Assembly (NCBI GenBank): GCA_003224195.1
Contig: QHYP01000226.1
Coordinates: forward strand, 1 to 5,262
Length of the DNA stretch: 5,262 nucleotides
Source: Acidobacteriota bacterium
Lineage (GTDB): Bacteria; Acidobacteriota; Terriglobia; Acidiferrales; UBA7541
Reading direction: 5' to 3'
Part shown: positions 1 to 4,913 of the stretch, one piece after another
Position numbering within the stretch: position 1 is the stretch's first letter
Layout: every line of letters begins with the position of its first letter
Program-made: the position numbers and the translations under genes
Notes under the pieces: generated by a model
Databases searched by the model: none
What the model saw: the letters and a program-made list of their open reading frames with translations, nothing else
What the model was told of the DNA's origin: nothing

Positions 1-1
1 T

Positions 2-406
2 AGCGAGCTCGGCAAATTGCCCGCGGATGTCGCGTTCGTCCTGGTGGACATGCACGCCGAGACGACCAGCGAAAAGATAGCGATGGGCTATTACCTCGAC
101 GGGCGCGTCACCGCCGTCGTTGGCACGCACACGCACGTCGCCACCGCCGATGAACGCGTCTTGCCCCAGGGCACCGCCTACATCACCGATGTCGGCATGA
201 CCGGACCGCACGCCGGCGTCATCGGCATGGACCGCGAGGGCATCATCCGCAAATTTCTCGACGGCATGCCCGCCCGCTTCGACGTAGCCTCGGGCGATGT
301 GCAGATGCACACCGTACTCATCGAAACTGACGATCATGGCCCGCGCAACTCCGCCGGACGCCTCCGCGCCCGCTCCATCGAGCGCATCCGTTTCCGGCTC
401 GACTAA
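2..406 (+). CDS. ymdB: YmdB-family metallophosphoesterase, C-terminal half (5' end outside window)
   Basis: The frame is open from base 2 to a TAA at 404-406, giving 134 visible residues without a start, so the gene begins upstream of the window. It matches the TIGR00282/YmdB family (about 265 residues), which hydrolyses 2',3'-cyclic nucleotides in the cytoplasm with a two-metal centre. Visible motifs are VDMHAETTSEK (His at fragment residue 18), GTHTHV (His 43 and 45), TADERVLP and AYITDVGMTGP. The spacing His18-His43-His45 equals that of metal ligands His150, His175 and His177 recalled for Bacillus YmdB, so the C-terminal metal site looks intact; the N-terminal ligands lie off the left edge. 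The protein ends shortly after a typical SIERIRF strand. The E. coli gene of the same name is an unrelated macrodomain protein. The next gene starts 55 nt downstream on the same strand and could be co-transcribed. Family assignment is firm; physiological role is inferred. Confidence 0.9.
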   Translation, partial: SELGKLPADVAFVLVDMHAETTSEKIAMGYYLDGRVTAVVGTHTHVATADERVLPQGTAYITDVGMTGPHAGVIGMDREGIIRKFLDGMPARFDVASGDVQMHTVLIETDDHGPRNSAGRLRARSIERIRFRLD

Positions 407-461
407 AAGCCTTTGGGATCGAGCGGGCAACTTCCGCTCCGTCGTAGTAATCTGAACGTCC

Positions 462-1484
462 ATGCGAACGGGTGTGGAATGGTTCCTTCCGGTTGCCGCT
501 TTGGCGTTTTCCGTAGCATCGGCGGCGACCTGCGCCGCGCAGGATTCCGAGTATGAACCCCTGTCGGCAACCAAGCGCCTGTTCCCCGGCATTGGCCCGG
601 GGTTGCGTGCCGTCCGGCATCTCTCCAACGGCAACTACTGTGTGCTTGCCGCGCCCACGCCGGGATTGACGGTCTTCAACCCGCAGGGGAAGCCTCTGCT
701 GCAGATCGGCCCACCGGCGAGCGAACAAGGCTCCTCTAAAACGTCTTCCAACGCGATCGTCTACGGTGAAGATGCTGACGTAGATTCCGTAGGCCGCATC
801 TATGTGGCGGACCGCGGCACCAACACAGTAAAGATCTTCTCGCCCACCGGCGAACTACTGCGTTCCATCACCGTGGCCGCTCCGATTTCCCTCGTGGTCT
901 CCTCCGGTGGCGAGATTGCGGTCACCAGCCTCAACTCACCGCATCTCGTCACGGTCTTTGACGGAAGCGGCAAAGTGGTAAGGGAATTCGGTGATCCGCT
1001 CGACATCGCGGAACGCGCGGAGTTGAACCGCTTCTTGAACATCGGCCGCGTCCAAAAAGATTCGCACGGTAATATCTATTATGGGTTCACGTATCTTCCT
1101 GATGCCACTGTGCGCCAATACGACAGCCAGGGCTACGGCGGACTAGAGCTTCGGCTCGCAGCCCTGGATTTCCTCGCGCAGGCGCAAGCCGCGCGGCGCG
1201 AGATCGACCGCCAGGAGAAGCGCGGCGATACGCCGTCCTTCAAGCGCGTGATCACGGCCTTTGGCGTGGATCCCGTCAGCGGCGAGGTGTGGATGGCCTT
1301 GGGAAACACGCTGCTCCGCTTCGACCGCGAAGGGAACCGCCGCGCGACGTACAAGCTCTATGCTCCCGATGGAGCGAGGCTTGAAGCTACGACGATCCTG
1401 ATCGAGCCGGACCGCATGTTGGTGGGCGGCGATCCGCTGGGCCTCTATGAATTCTCGCGTCCAGACAAGAAAGCTCGGAACTGA
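462..1484 (+). CDS. Exported NHL/beta-propeller-like protein, function unknown
   Basis: 340 residues. The N-terminus is a plausible Sec signal peptide: charged MRTGVEW, hydrophobic core about residues 8-23, then ATCAAQ with likely cleavage near residue 26. Cys24 is preceded by Thr, so it is a poor lipobox. The mature part contains repeated propeller-like strands of the form [D/S]xxGxIYVAD...VxxFxxxG: about residues 104-136 (VDSVGRIYVADRGTNTVKIF), 144-177, 197-225 and 266-299. These resemble NHL or six-bladed TolB-like repeats and suggest a periplasmic or outer-surface beta-propeller. A charged, probably helical insertion (about 231-256, AQAARREIDRQEKR) interrupts the repeats. No catalytic motif is visible, so a binding or scaffold role is the most that can be inferred. 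The ATG at 462 was chosen because it gives the complete signal peptide; no clear Shine-Dalgarno precedes it. It lies 55 nt after ymdB and 467 nt before dnaA. A conserved hypothetical lipoprotein or 6-bladed propeller protein is the main alternative name. Confidence 0.75.
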   Translation: MRTGVEWFLPVAALAFSVASAATCAAQDSEYEPLSATKRLFPGIGPGLRAVRHLSNGNYCVLAAPTPGLTVFNPQGKPLLQIGPPASEQGSSKTSSNAIVYGEDADVDSVGRIYVADRGTNTVKIFSPTGELLRSITVAAPISLVVSSGGEIAVTSLNSPHLVTVFDGSGKVVREFGDPLDIAERAELNRFLNIGRVQKDSHGNIYYGFTYLPDATVRQYDSQGYGGLELRLAALDFLAQAQAARREIDRQEKRGDTPSFKRVITAFGVDPVSGEVWMALGNTLLRFDREGNRRATYKLYAPDGARLEATTILIEPDRMLVGGDPLGLYEFSRPDKKARN

Positions 1485-1540
1485 TGCGCTAACGCATTTC
1501 GCGGAGAGAAAACCTCCGCCTTCGCAGAATCGGAAATGCG
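1484..1540 (+). repeat. Nested, mutually exclusive inverted repeats after the propeller gene
   Basis: ATGCG (1484-1488) can pair with CGCAT (1493-1497) over a CTAA loop. The same CGCAT, extended to CGCATTTC (1493-1500), is also perfectly complementary to GAAATGCG (1533-1540). Inside that longer arm pair sits GCGGAG (1501-1506) / CTCCGC (1514-1519) with a 7-nt loop, which would stack directly on the outer stem. It begins at the stop codon of the preceding gene and so may act in transcript termination or mRNA end protection, but no U-tract follows, so it is not a standard intrinsic terminator. Confidence 0.45.
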
Positions 1541-1554
1541 AATTCCACAGCTAT

Positions 1555-1571
1555 GAACATTTCTTATGTTC
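1555..1571. repeat. AT-rich perfect inverted repeat
   Basis: GAACAT (1555-1560), a TTCTT spacer, then ATGTTC (1566-1571): a perfect 6-bp stem. The surrounding bases 1551-1570 are 15 of 20 A/T, unusual for this GC-rich neighbourhood. It could be a protein-binding dyad, a weak hairpin or part of an easily melted segment. Function cannot be told from sequence. Confidence 0.4.
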
Positions 1572-1608
1572 TCCCCACTGAGCGAAAATGCCCATTGCCT
1601 CGCGCGAA

Positions 1609-1645
1609 TTTGCGCTTTTCCCGCGCAAAAACGGGCGCGCGCGCG
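1609..1645. repeat. Stem-loop followed by alternating GC tract
   Basis: TTTGCGC (1609-1615) and GCGCAAA (1623-1629) form a perfect 7-bp stem around a 7-nt loop. Six bases later there is an uninterrupted alternating GCGCGCGCGCG run (1635-1645), the type of sequence that can adopt left-handed DNA under supercoiling. It lies 21 bp before the first DnaA-box-like array. Structural role is inference only. Confidence 0.4.
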
Positions 1646-1666
1646 TAATTGCACCGTTGTTGTGCT

Positions 1667-1697
1667 TGTGGAAAAGCTGTGCATGGTGTGTGAACGC
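1667..1697 (-). promoter_or_regulatory. DnaA-box-like array 1, three sites with an 11-bp step
   Basis: Three 9-mers beginning TGTG start at 1667, 1678 and 1689, separated by 2 nt each. On the - strand they read TTTTCCACA (1667-1675, full match to TTWTNCACA), CCATGCACA (1678-1686, 7 of 9) and GCGTTCACA (1689-1697, 6 of 9). Only the first would be called a box alone; the shared orientation and equal step are what support the other two. It is the only full TTWTNCACA match I found in the non-coding regions. Confidence 0.55.
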
Positions 1698-1887
1698 CGG
1701 TGAATCTCTTCGCACACTTTTCGCTTGCTCCCACACCGGCAATCAGAGACAATCCCGCCCGCGTCTCACAGCCGCGGTGCGGTGAGTCAGCTACTCAGAA
1801 CGGACCGCGCGCGGAGCGACAGGGGCACGAATAGCAAGTTCCGGCGCGGGCACGACCACCGAAACTGGTAAACCGGGAAGCCAAGGG

Positions 1888-1918
1888 TCTTCCACAGGAT
1901 TTCCACATCTGTGGAAAT
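1888..1918. promoter_or_regulatory. DnaA-box-like array 2, three sites with an 11-bp step just before dnaA
   Basis: TCTTCCACA (1888-1896), ATTTCCACA (1899-1907) and TGTGGAAAT (1910-1918, ATTTCCACA on the - strand) are spaced by exactly 2 nt. Each matches TTWTNCACA at 8 of 9 positions. The last two form a perfect 9-bp dyad around a TC centre. The array ends 33 bp before the chosen dnaA ATG, a position suited to DnaA autoregulation or to nucleating a DnaA filament at the origin. The same ATTTCCACA word recurs at 3653-3661 on the other side of dnaA. Confidence 0.7.
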
Positions 1919-1951
1919 GTGCCGGCTTCTTTTTGCCTAAAACGAATTCGC

Positions 1952-3289
1952 ATGTTGATGACGACGGCTGCCAACACCTGGGAACGCTTTCTCGAGTATG
2001 TAAAACCGAGGGTCAATCCCCATACCTTCAGCACTTGGTTCCAGCCAACACGCCTGGAACGGGTCGAGGGAGAGACGCTATTCGTCCGCGTGCCCAAGCC
2101 TATGTTCCGGCGGGTGCTGACGCAGACCTACGGCGAGATTGTGAAGGCGGTACTGAATCAGATCGGGATGCCCAGGGCACAAGTGCAATATGTCTGCGCC
2201 GAAGAAGAACCTGCGGCAGCGAGTTCGCCCGCCATCCCCGCGCGGCAATCCAGATTGGATTTTGAAAGCACGGAACACCAACTCAATCTGCGCTACACAT
2301 TCGACACATTTGTCGTGGGCAAGTCGAACGAATTTGCGCACGCGGCCTCTCGCGCCGTGGCGGAGCAGCCCTCGAAAGCTTATAACCCGCTCTTTCTTTA
2401 CGGCGGCGTGGGGATGGGCAAAACGCATCTGATGCACGCCATCGGTCACATGATCAAGAAGCGCAACCCGGCCATGCGGCTGACCTACATCAGCGCCGAA
2501 AAATTCACCATCGAGGTGATCAATTCGTTGCGCTTCGACCGCATGATCAGCTTCCGCGATCGCTTTCATACGGTGGATGTGCTCCTGGTGGACGACATCC
2601 AGTTCATTGCCGGCAAGGAGCGCACGCAGGAGGAGTTCTTCCATACATTCAACTCGCTCTACGAGCAGCAGAAACAGATCGTGATCTCTTCCGACTGCCT
2701 GCCGAAGGACATTTCTTCCATCGAAGAGCGCCTGCGCTCGCGGTTCGAGTGGGGGCTTATTGCAGACATTGCTCCGCCTGATCTCGAGACAAAAATCGCC
2801 ATCTTGCAAAAAAAAGCGGAAAACGACCGCTGGACTTTGCCGGACGATGTTGCCGAGTTCATTGCTCGGGCGATCAAATCCAACGTTCGCGAACTCGAGG
2901 GCGCACTCACTCGGCTGATGGCTTTCGCCGCGCTGACCGGCACGCCGTTCACGCTTTCGACGGCGCAGCAGGTCCTGAAAAATATTATTGCCACGCAGGA
3001 AAAGCGCGTCACCATCGAAGTGATTCAGAAACGGGTGAGCGAGCACTACGGGCTGCGCGAGCAGGATCTGAAGGTGCGCAGCAACACACGCACGATCGCG
3101 TTTCCGCGCCAGGTGGCGATGTACCTTGTGAAGCAACTTACCTCCGCCTCGCTGCCGGAGATCGGGCGGCAGTTCGGCGGAAAGCACCATACGACCGTGC
3201 TCCACTCGATCAACAAAATCGAGGAGCAGCGCAAGAGCGACAAGGAATTGAACCGTACGATCACACGTCTGCTGGATTCCTTGCAGTAA
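1952..3289 (+). CDS. dnaA: Chromosomal replication initiator protein DnaA
   Basis: 445 residues from the ATG at 1952. DnaA is the cytoplasmic AAA+ ATPase that binds DnaA boxes, melts oriC and recruits helicase. Domain I is about residues 7-82 (TWERFLEYVKPRVNPHTFSTWF), domain II is a short linker (about 85-108), domain III starts near 111. Visible motifs: Walker A GGVGMGKT 151-158, Walker B LLVDDIQ 211-217, sensor I region VISSD 244-248, box VII EERLRSRF with probable arginine finger Arg264, sensor II NVRELEGA with Arg313. Domain IV (about 350-445) holds the helix-turn-helix with signature SLPEIGRQFGGKHHTTVLHSI at 400-420. The usual signature is GGRDHTT; here Lys-His replaces Arg-Asp, which may alter box recognition. 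Start choice: ATG 1952 or ATG 1958 both give a normal N-terminus; an in-frame GTG at 1919 would add 11 residues unlike the family and abuts the operator-like dyad. No clear Shine-Dalgarno precedes either ATG. An A8 run at 2808-2815 lies within the frame. Confidence 0.97.
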   Translation: MLMTTAANTWERFLEYVKPRVNPHTFSTWFQPTRLERVEGETLFVRVPKPMFRRVLTQTYGEIVKAVLNQIGMPRAQVQYVCAEEEPAAASSPAIPARQSRLDFESTEHQLNLRYTFDTFVVGKSNEFAHAASRAVAEQPSKAYNPLFLYGGVGMGKTHLMHAIGHMIKKRNPAMRLTYISAEKFTIEVINSLRFDRMISFRDRFHTVDVLLVDDIQFIAGKERTQEEFFHTFNSLYEQQKQIVISSDCLPKDISSIEERLRSRFEWGLIADIAPPDLETKIAILQKKAENDRWTLPDDVAEFIARAIKSNVRELEGALTRLMAFAALTGTPFTLSTAQQVLKNIIATQEKRVTIEVIQKRVSEHYGLREQDLKVRSNTRTIAFPRQVAMYLVKQLTSASLPEIGRQFGGKHHTTVLHSINKIEEQRKSDKELNRTITRLLDSLQ

Positions 3290-3381
3290 CCTGCCGTGTT
3301 GCGCGCCAAATCCTCACCGCCGCCACTCGCCGTAGCGGAGGAGTCTGTCCTAGCTTTTTGTCTCCCACTCTGGAAATTGGC

Positions 3382-3661
3382 GGTGGATAAACCCTGCAAA
3401 ACCATTGGAGATCTTGTGCACTTGCTTGGACGAAATCAGTGCGTCACAGCAAATTATGTGTTCGCCAGCCGAGTTTTCCGCAGAATTCACAAACGCACCA
3501 CAGCACACAGAAACATGCAAGCCAAGCGGAACGAACGGGTTCCTGCGTTTTTCACCAATTCACAAGTCTCATCACAACAACAAGCTTGTTCACATGTTCA
3601 GAATACTTCTTTGCTGCAGAGCGTTGTGAGTTGGGGACGCTACGACGGCTGTATTTCCACA
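3382..3661. promoter_or_regulatory. Scattered DnaA-box-like sites between dnaA and dnaN
   Basis: Matches to TTWTNCACA at 8 of 9 positions: GGTGGATAA 3382-3390 (TTATCCACC on the - strand), TTTTCCGCA 3474-3482, TTTTTCACC 3548-3556, TTGTTCACA 3586-3594 and ATTTCCACA 3653-3661. Matches at 7 of 9: GAATTCACA 3483-3491 (directly abutting the previous site) and CAATTCACA 3556-3564. Most are on the + strand, and several flank the low-GC block 3541-3600. Single 7-8/9 matches are weak evidence, so the support comes from clustering and position. The 3653-3661 word is identical to both arms of the dyad upstream of dnaA. Confidence 0.5.
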
Positions 3662-3732
3662 AAGGTGAAAGCGTCTGCGGCCTTTATCCTTTCGCTGAAA
3701 ACAGGTAGAGTACAGCACAGTAGAGGGTAAAC

Positions 3733-3746
3733 GGAGAAGCTAGATG
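3733..3746 (+). promoter_or_regulatory. Alternative dnaN translation start with good Shine-Dalgarno
   Basis: GGAG at 3733-3736 lies 7 nt before an ATG at 3744-3746 that is in frame with dnaN. Use of this start would add 19 residues (MPTPAQARQGGQALEESQA) to the clamp, giving 389 residues. The added residues look unlike the start of any DnaN I know and are encoded largely by a GC-rich hairpin, but the ribosome-site spacing is better than at the downstream start. This site could also initiate a short leader. Confidence 0.35.
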
Positions 3747-3761
3747 CCGACACCTGCACAG

Positions 3762-3777
3762 GCCCGCCAAGGCGGGC
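3762..3777 (+). repeat. GC-rich hairpin in dnaN leader / alternative N-terminal codons
   Basis: GCCCGCC (3762-3768), AA, GGCGGGC (3771-3777) is a perfect 7-bp inverted repeat, flanked by CCTG (3753-3756) and an overlapping CAGG (3777-3780). It lies between the two candidate dnaN starts, 8 nt before the GAGGA ribosome site of the downstream ATG. No U-tract follows, so it is unlikely to be an intrinsic terminator. Its form recalls small dispersed palindromes seen in many genomes, from memory and unverified. Confidence 0.6.
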
Positions 3778-3785
3778 AGGCTCTT

Positions 3786-3790
3786 GAGGA
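3786..3790 (+). promoter_or_regulatory. Ribosome binding site of dnaN (preferred start)
   Basis: GAGGA sits 10 nt upstream of the ATG at 3801. The spacing is slightly long but acceptable. Together with the match of MEFSVTKSDL to normal DnaN N-termini it decides the start at 3801 over 3744. Confidence 0.55.
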
Positions 3791-3800
3791 AAGTCAAGCA

Positions 3801-4913
3801 ATGGAATTCAGTGTTACTAAATCTGATTTGGTAAATGAGTTGAACACGACGCAAGGCGTCGTAGAGCGAAAGACAACCATTCCGATTCTGTCCAATCTTC
3901 TCGTTGAGGCAAGCGGTAGCCGCCTGACAATTACTGCGACAGACCTCGAGTTGAGCGTCCGCACATCGTGCGACGCAAAGGTGAAGAAAGAAGGCGCCGG
4001 CACAATCCCGGCGAAGAAGTTGCTTGACCTCGTGCGGTTGCTTCCGGAAGGCGAGATCAAGTTCAAGCTCCTTGACAATCACTGGGTAGAAATCGTCAGT
4101 GACAGGAAAAAGTACAAGATGGTAGGAATGGCCAAGGAGAATTTTCCGGCTATTCCCGCGGTGCCGCACACGCTGGTGCAGATTCCCGCTGCGGTGCTGG
4201 AGAGCCTGATCGCGCGCACGAAATTCGCCATCTCGCTGGAGGAGTCGCGCTACACGCTGAACGGCGGCTTAATGATCCTGAAGCCGGACACGCTGGCGAT
4301 GGTTGCGACAGATGGCCACCGCCTGGCGCTTGCAGAGACCGATCAGAAACTTGCGGGGCTGAACAGCGAAGTGCGCGTGCTGATCCCGAAGAAGGCAATG
4401 GATGAGGTTGAAAAGCTTGCGGCTACCGCCGACGCTGACGCGCAAATGGACTTTGCCCGCGATGAAAGCAACCTATTCTTTCAAGTGGGTCACCGGCTGC
4501 TGATTTCCCGGATTCTCACAGGTCAATTTCCGAACTATGAAGCGGTCCTGCCTAAGGACAATAACCGGACGGTTGTGCTGGAGCGCGGCGAGTTGGCCGA
4601 CGCCGTGCGGCGCGTGTCGCAACTCGCGGACCAGCGCTCGCGCGCCGTGAAATTCTCGGTATCGAATGAAGGCGTTGAAATTTCCGCGTCCAGCCCGGAG
4701 TACGGCGAGGCGAAAGAGACCCTCGAGAAGGAATACAAGGGCGATCCTCTAGCCATCGGGTTCAACGCGCAGTACATGCTGGATTTTCTCGGTGCGGCCG
4801 CCGAAGGCCCGGTCAGCATCGAGCTGAAAGATGAACAGTCCGCCGGGCAGATGCGGCCGCTGGCCGACGAAAACTACCGCTACCGCTACATCATCATGCC
4901 CATGCGGATCTAA
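3801..4913 (+). CDS. dnaN: DNA polymerase III subunit beta (sliding clamp)
   Basis: 370 residues from ATG 3801, close to the usual length of about 366. DnaN forms a ring-shaped homodimer around DNA that tethers polymerase III and other clamp-binding proteins. Three tandem clamp domains are expected at about 1-122, 130-248 and 250-370. Recognisable segments: N-terminal SDLVNELNTTQGVVERKTTIPILSN split over residues 8-32, ATDLELSVR 46-54, RYTLNGGL 150-157, ATDGHRLALAE 169-179 (lining the partner-binding cleft), GQFPNYEAVLP 241-251, and the C-terminal YIIMPMRI 363-370, which contributes to the same cleft. All appear intact, so the gene should be functional. It follows dnaA on the same strand, the classic dnaA-dnaN order, but the 511-nt gap with a hairpin suggests its own promoter. 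No recF-like start follows, unlike many bacteria. An alternative start at 3744 would add 19 residues. Confidence 0.97.
   Translation: MEFSVTKSDLVNELNTTQGVVERKTTIPILSNLLVEASGSRLTITATDLELSVRTSCDAKVKKEGAGTIPAKKLLDLVRLLPEGEIKFKLLDNHWVEIVSDRKKYKMVGMAKENFPAIPAVPHTLVQIPAAVLESLIARTKFAISLEESRYTLNGGLMILKPDTLAMVATDGHRLALAETDQKLAGLNSEVRVLIPKKAMDEVEKLAATADADAQMDFARDESNLFFQVGHRLLISRILTGQFPNYEAVLPKDNNRTVVLERGELADAVRRVSQLADQRSRAVKFSVSNEGVEISASSPEYGEAKETLEKEYKGDPLAIGFNAQYMLDFLGAAAEGPVSIELKDEQSAGQMRPLADENYRYRYIIMPMRI

Larger units (their letters stand above)
1485..1951. other. Non-coding region upstream of dnaA; candidate oriC part and/or dnaA control region
   Basis: 467 nt without a credible gene; the short open frames here have no recognisable protein character. 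It contains, in order: competing inverted repeats just after the propeller gene, an AATTCCACA 9-mer (1541-1549, 7 of 9 to TTWTNCACA), an AT-rich hairpin block at about 1551-1571 (15 of 20 bases A/T in 1551-1570), a stem-loop plus alternating GC run (1609-1645), and two 11-bp-stepped arrays of DnaA-box-like sites (1667-1697 and 1888-1918). About 190 nt between the arrays shows no further structure I can support. No convincing -35/-10 pair was found, although the dnaA promoter must lie here or upstream. Position directly before dnaA and density of box-like motifs support an origin or autoregulatory role; which one is inference. Confidence 0.6.
3290..3800. other. dnaA-dnaN intergenic region; candidate oriC segment
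   Basis: 511 nt between dnaA and the chosen dnaN start (454 nt if dnaN starts at 3744). All three forward frames are open for long stretches, but the translations are Ser/Thr/His/Gln-rich, overlap one another and show no family features, so I treat the region as non-coding. It holds scattered DnaA-box-like 9-mers (listed separately), a 12-bp perfect palindrome AACAAGCTTGTT at 3579-3590, and a low-GC block 3541-3600 (24 of 60 bases G+C by hand count, against roughly half in adjacent 60-base blocks). The dnaA-dnaN gap is a common oriC location. No Dam-type GATC clustering or clear promoter for dnaN was seen. Confidence 0.6.

Noticed and set aside
20..30. Cys24 in the propeller protein as a lipoprotein attachment residue (checked while reading the protein starting at 462)
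   Set aside because: The preceding residue is Thr and the -3 position is Ala, so the lipobox consensus is not met; a standard Sec cleavage near residue 26 fits better. The coordinates given are residue numbers around the site, not bases.
1588..1785. Small open frame upstream of dnaA on the + strand (65 codons), and overlapping antisense frames
   Set aside because: No ribosome site or family features, Arg-rich composition from the GC tract, and it lies across the first box array.
1919..1951. GTG at 1919 as an upstream dnaA start
   Set aside because: It would add MPASFCLKRIR, unlike DnaA N-termini, and begins immediately after the dyad at 1899-1918 with no ribosome site.
2078..3205. Long antisense open frame of 375 codons opposite dnaA
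   Set aside because: It is fully covered by a clear dnaA, and its Arg/His/Leu-rich translation is typical of the antisense of GC-rich coding DNA.
3325..3359. Possible intrinsic terminator after dnaA (ACTC...GAGT with inner CCG/CGG, then a T5 run)
   Set aside because: The stem is short and interrupted, and the T run begins 10 nt after it, so it does not fit an intrinsic terminator.
3624..3655. TTGTGA ... TGTATT as a sigma-70-type promoter for dnaN
   Set aside because: The spacer is 20 nt and both hexamers are poor matches.
3702..3723. CAG/TAG triplets before dnaN as DnaA-trio elements
   Set aside because: The triplets are not in a consistent 3-nt register and do not directly follow a strong box.
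3296..3730. Long open frame between dnaA and dnaN (144 codons), with two further overlapping forward frames
   Set aside because: It needs a non-ATG start, its translation is low in protein-like character, it overlaps two other open frames, and the region is rich in DnaA-box-like sites; best read as non-coding origin DNA.
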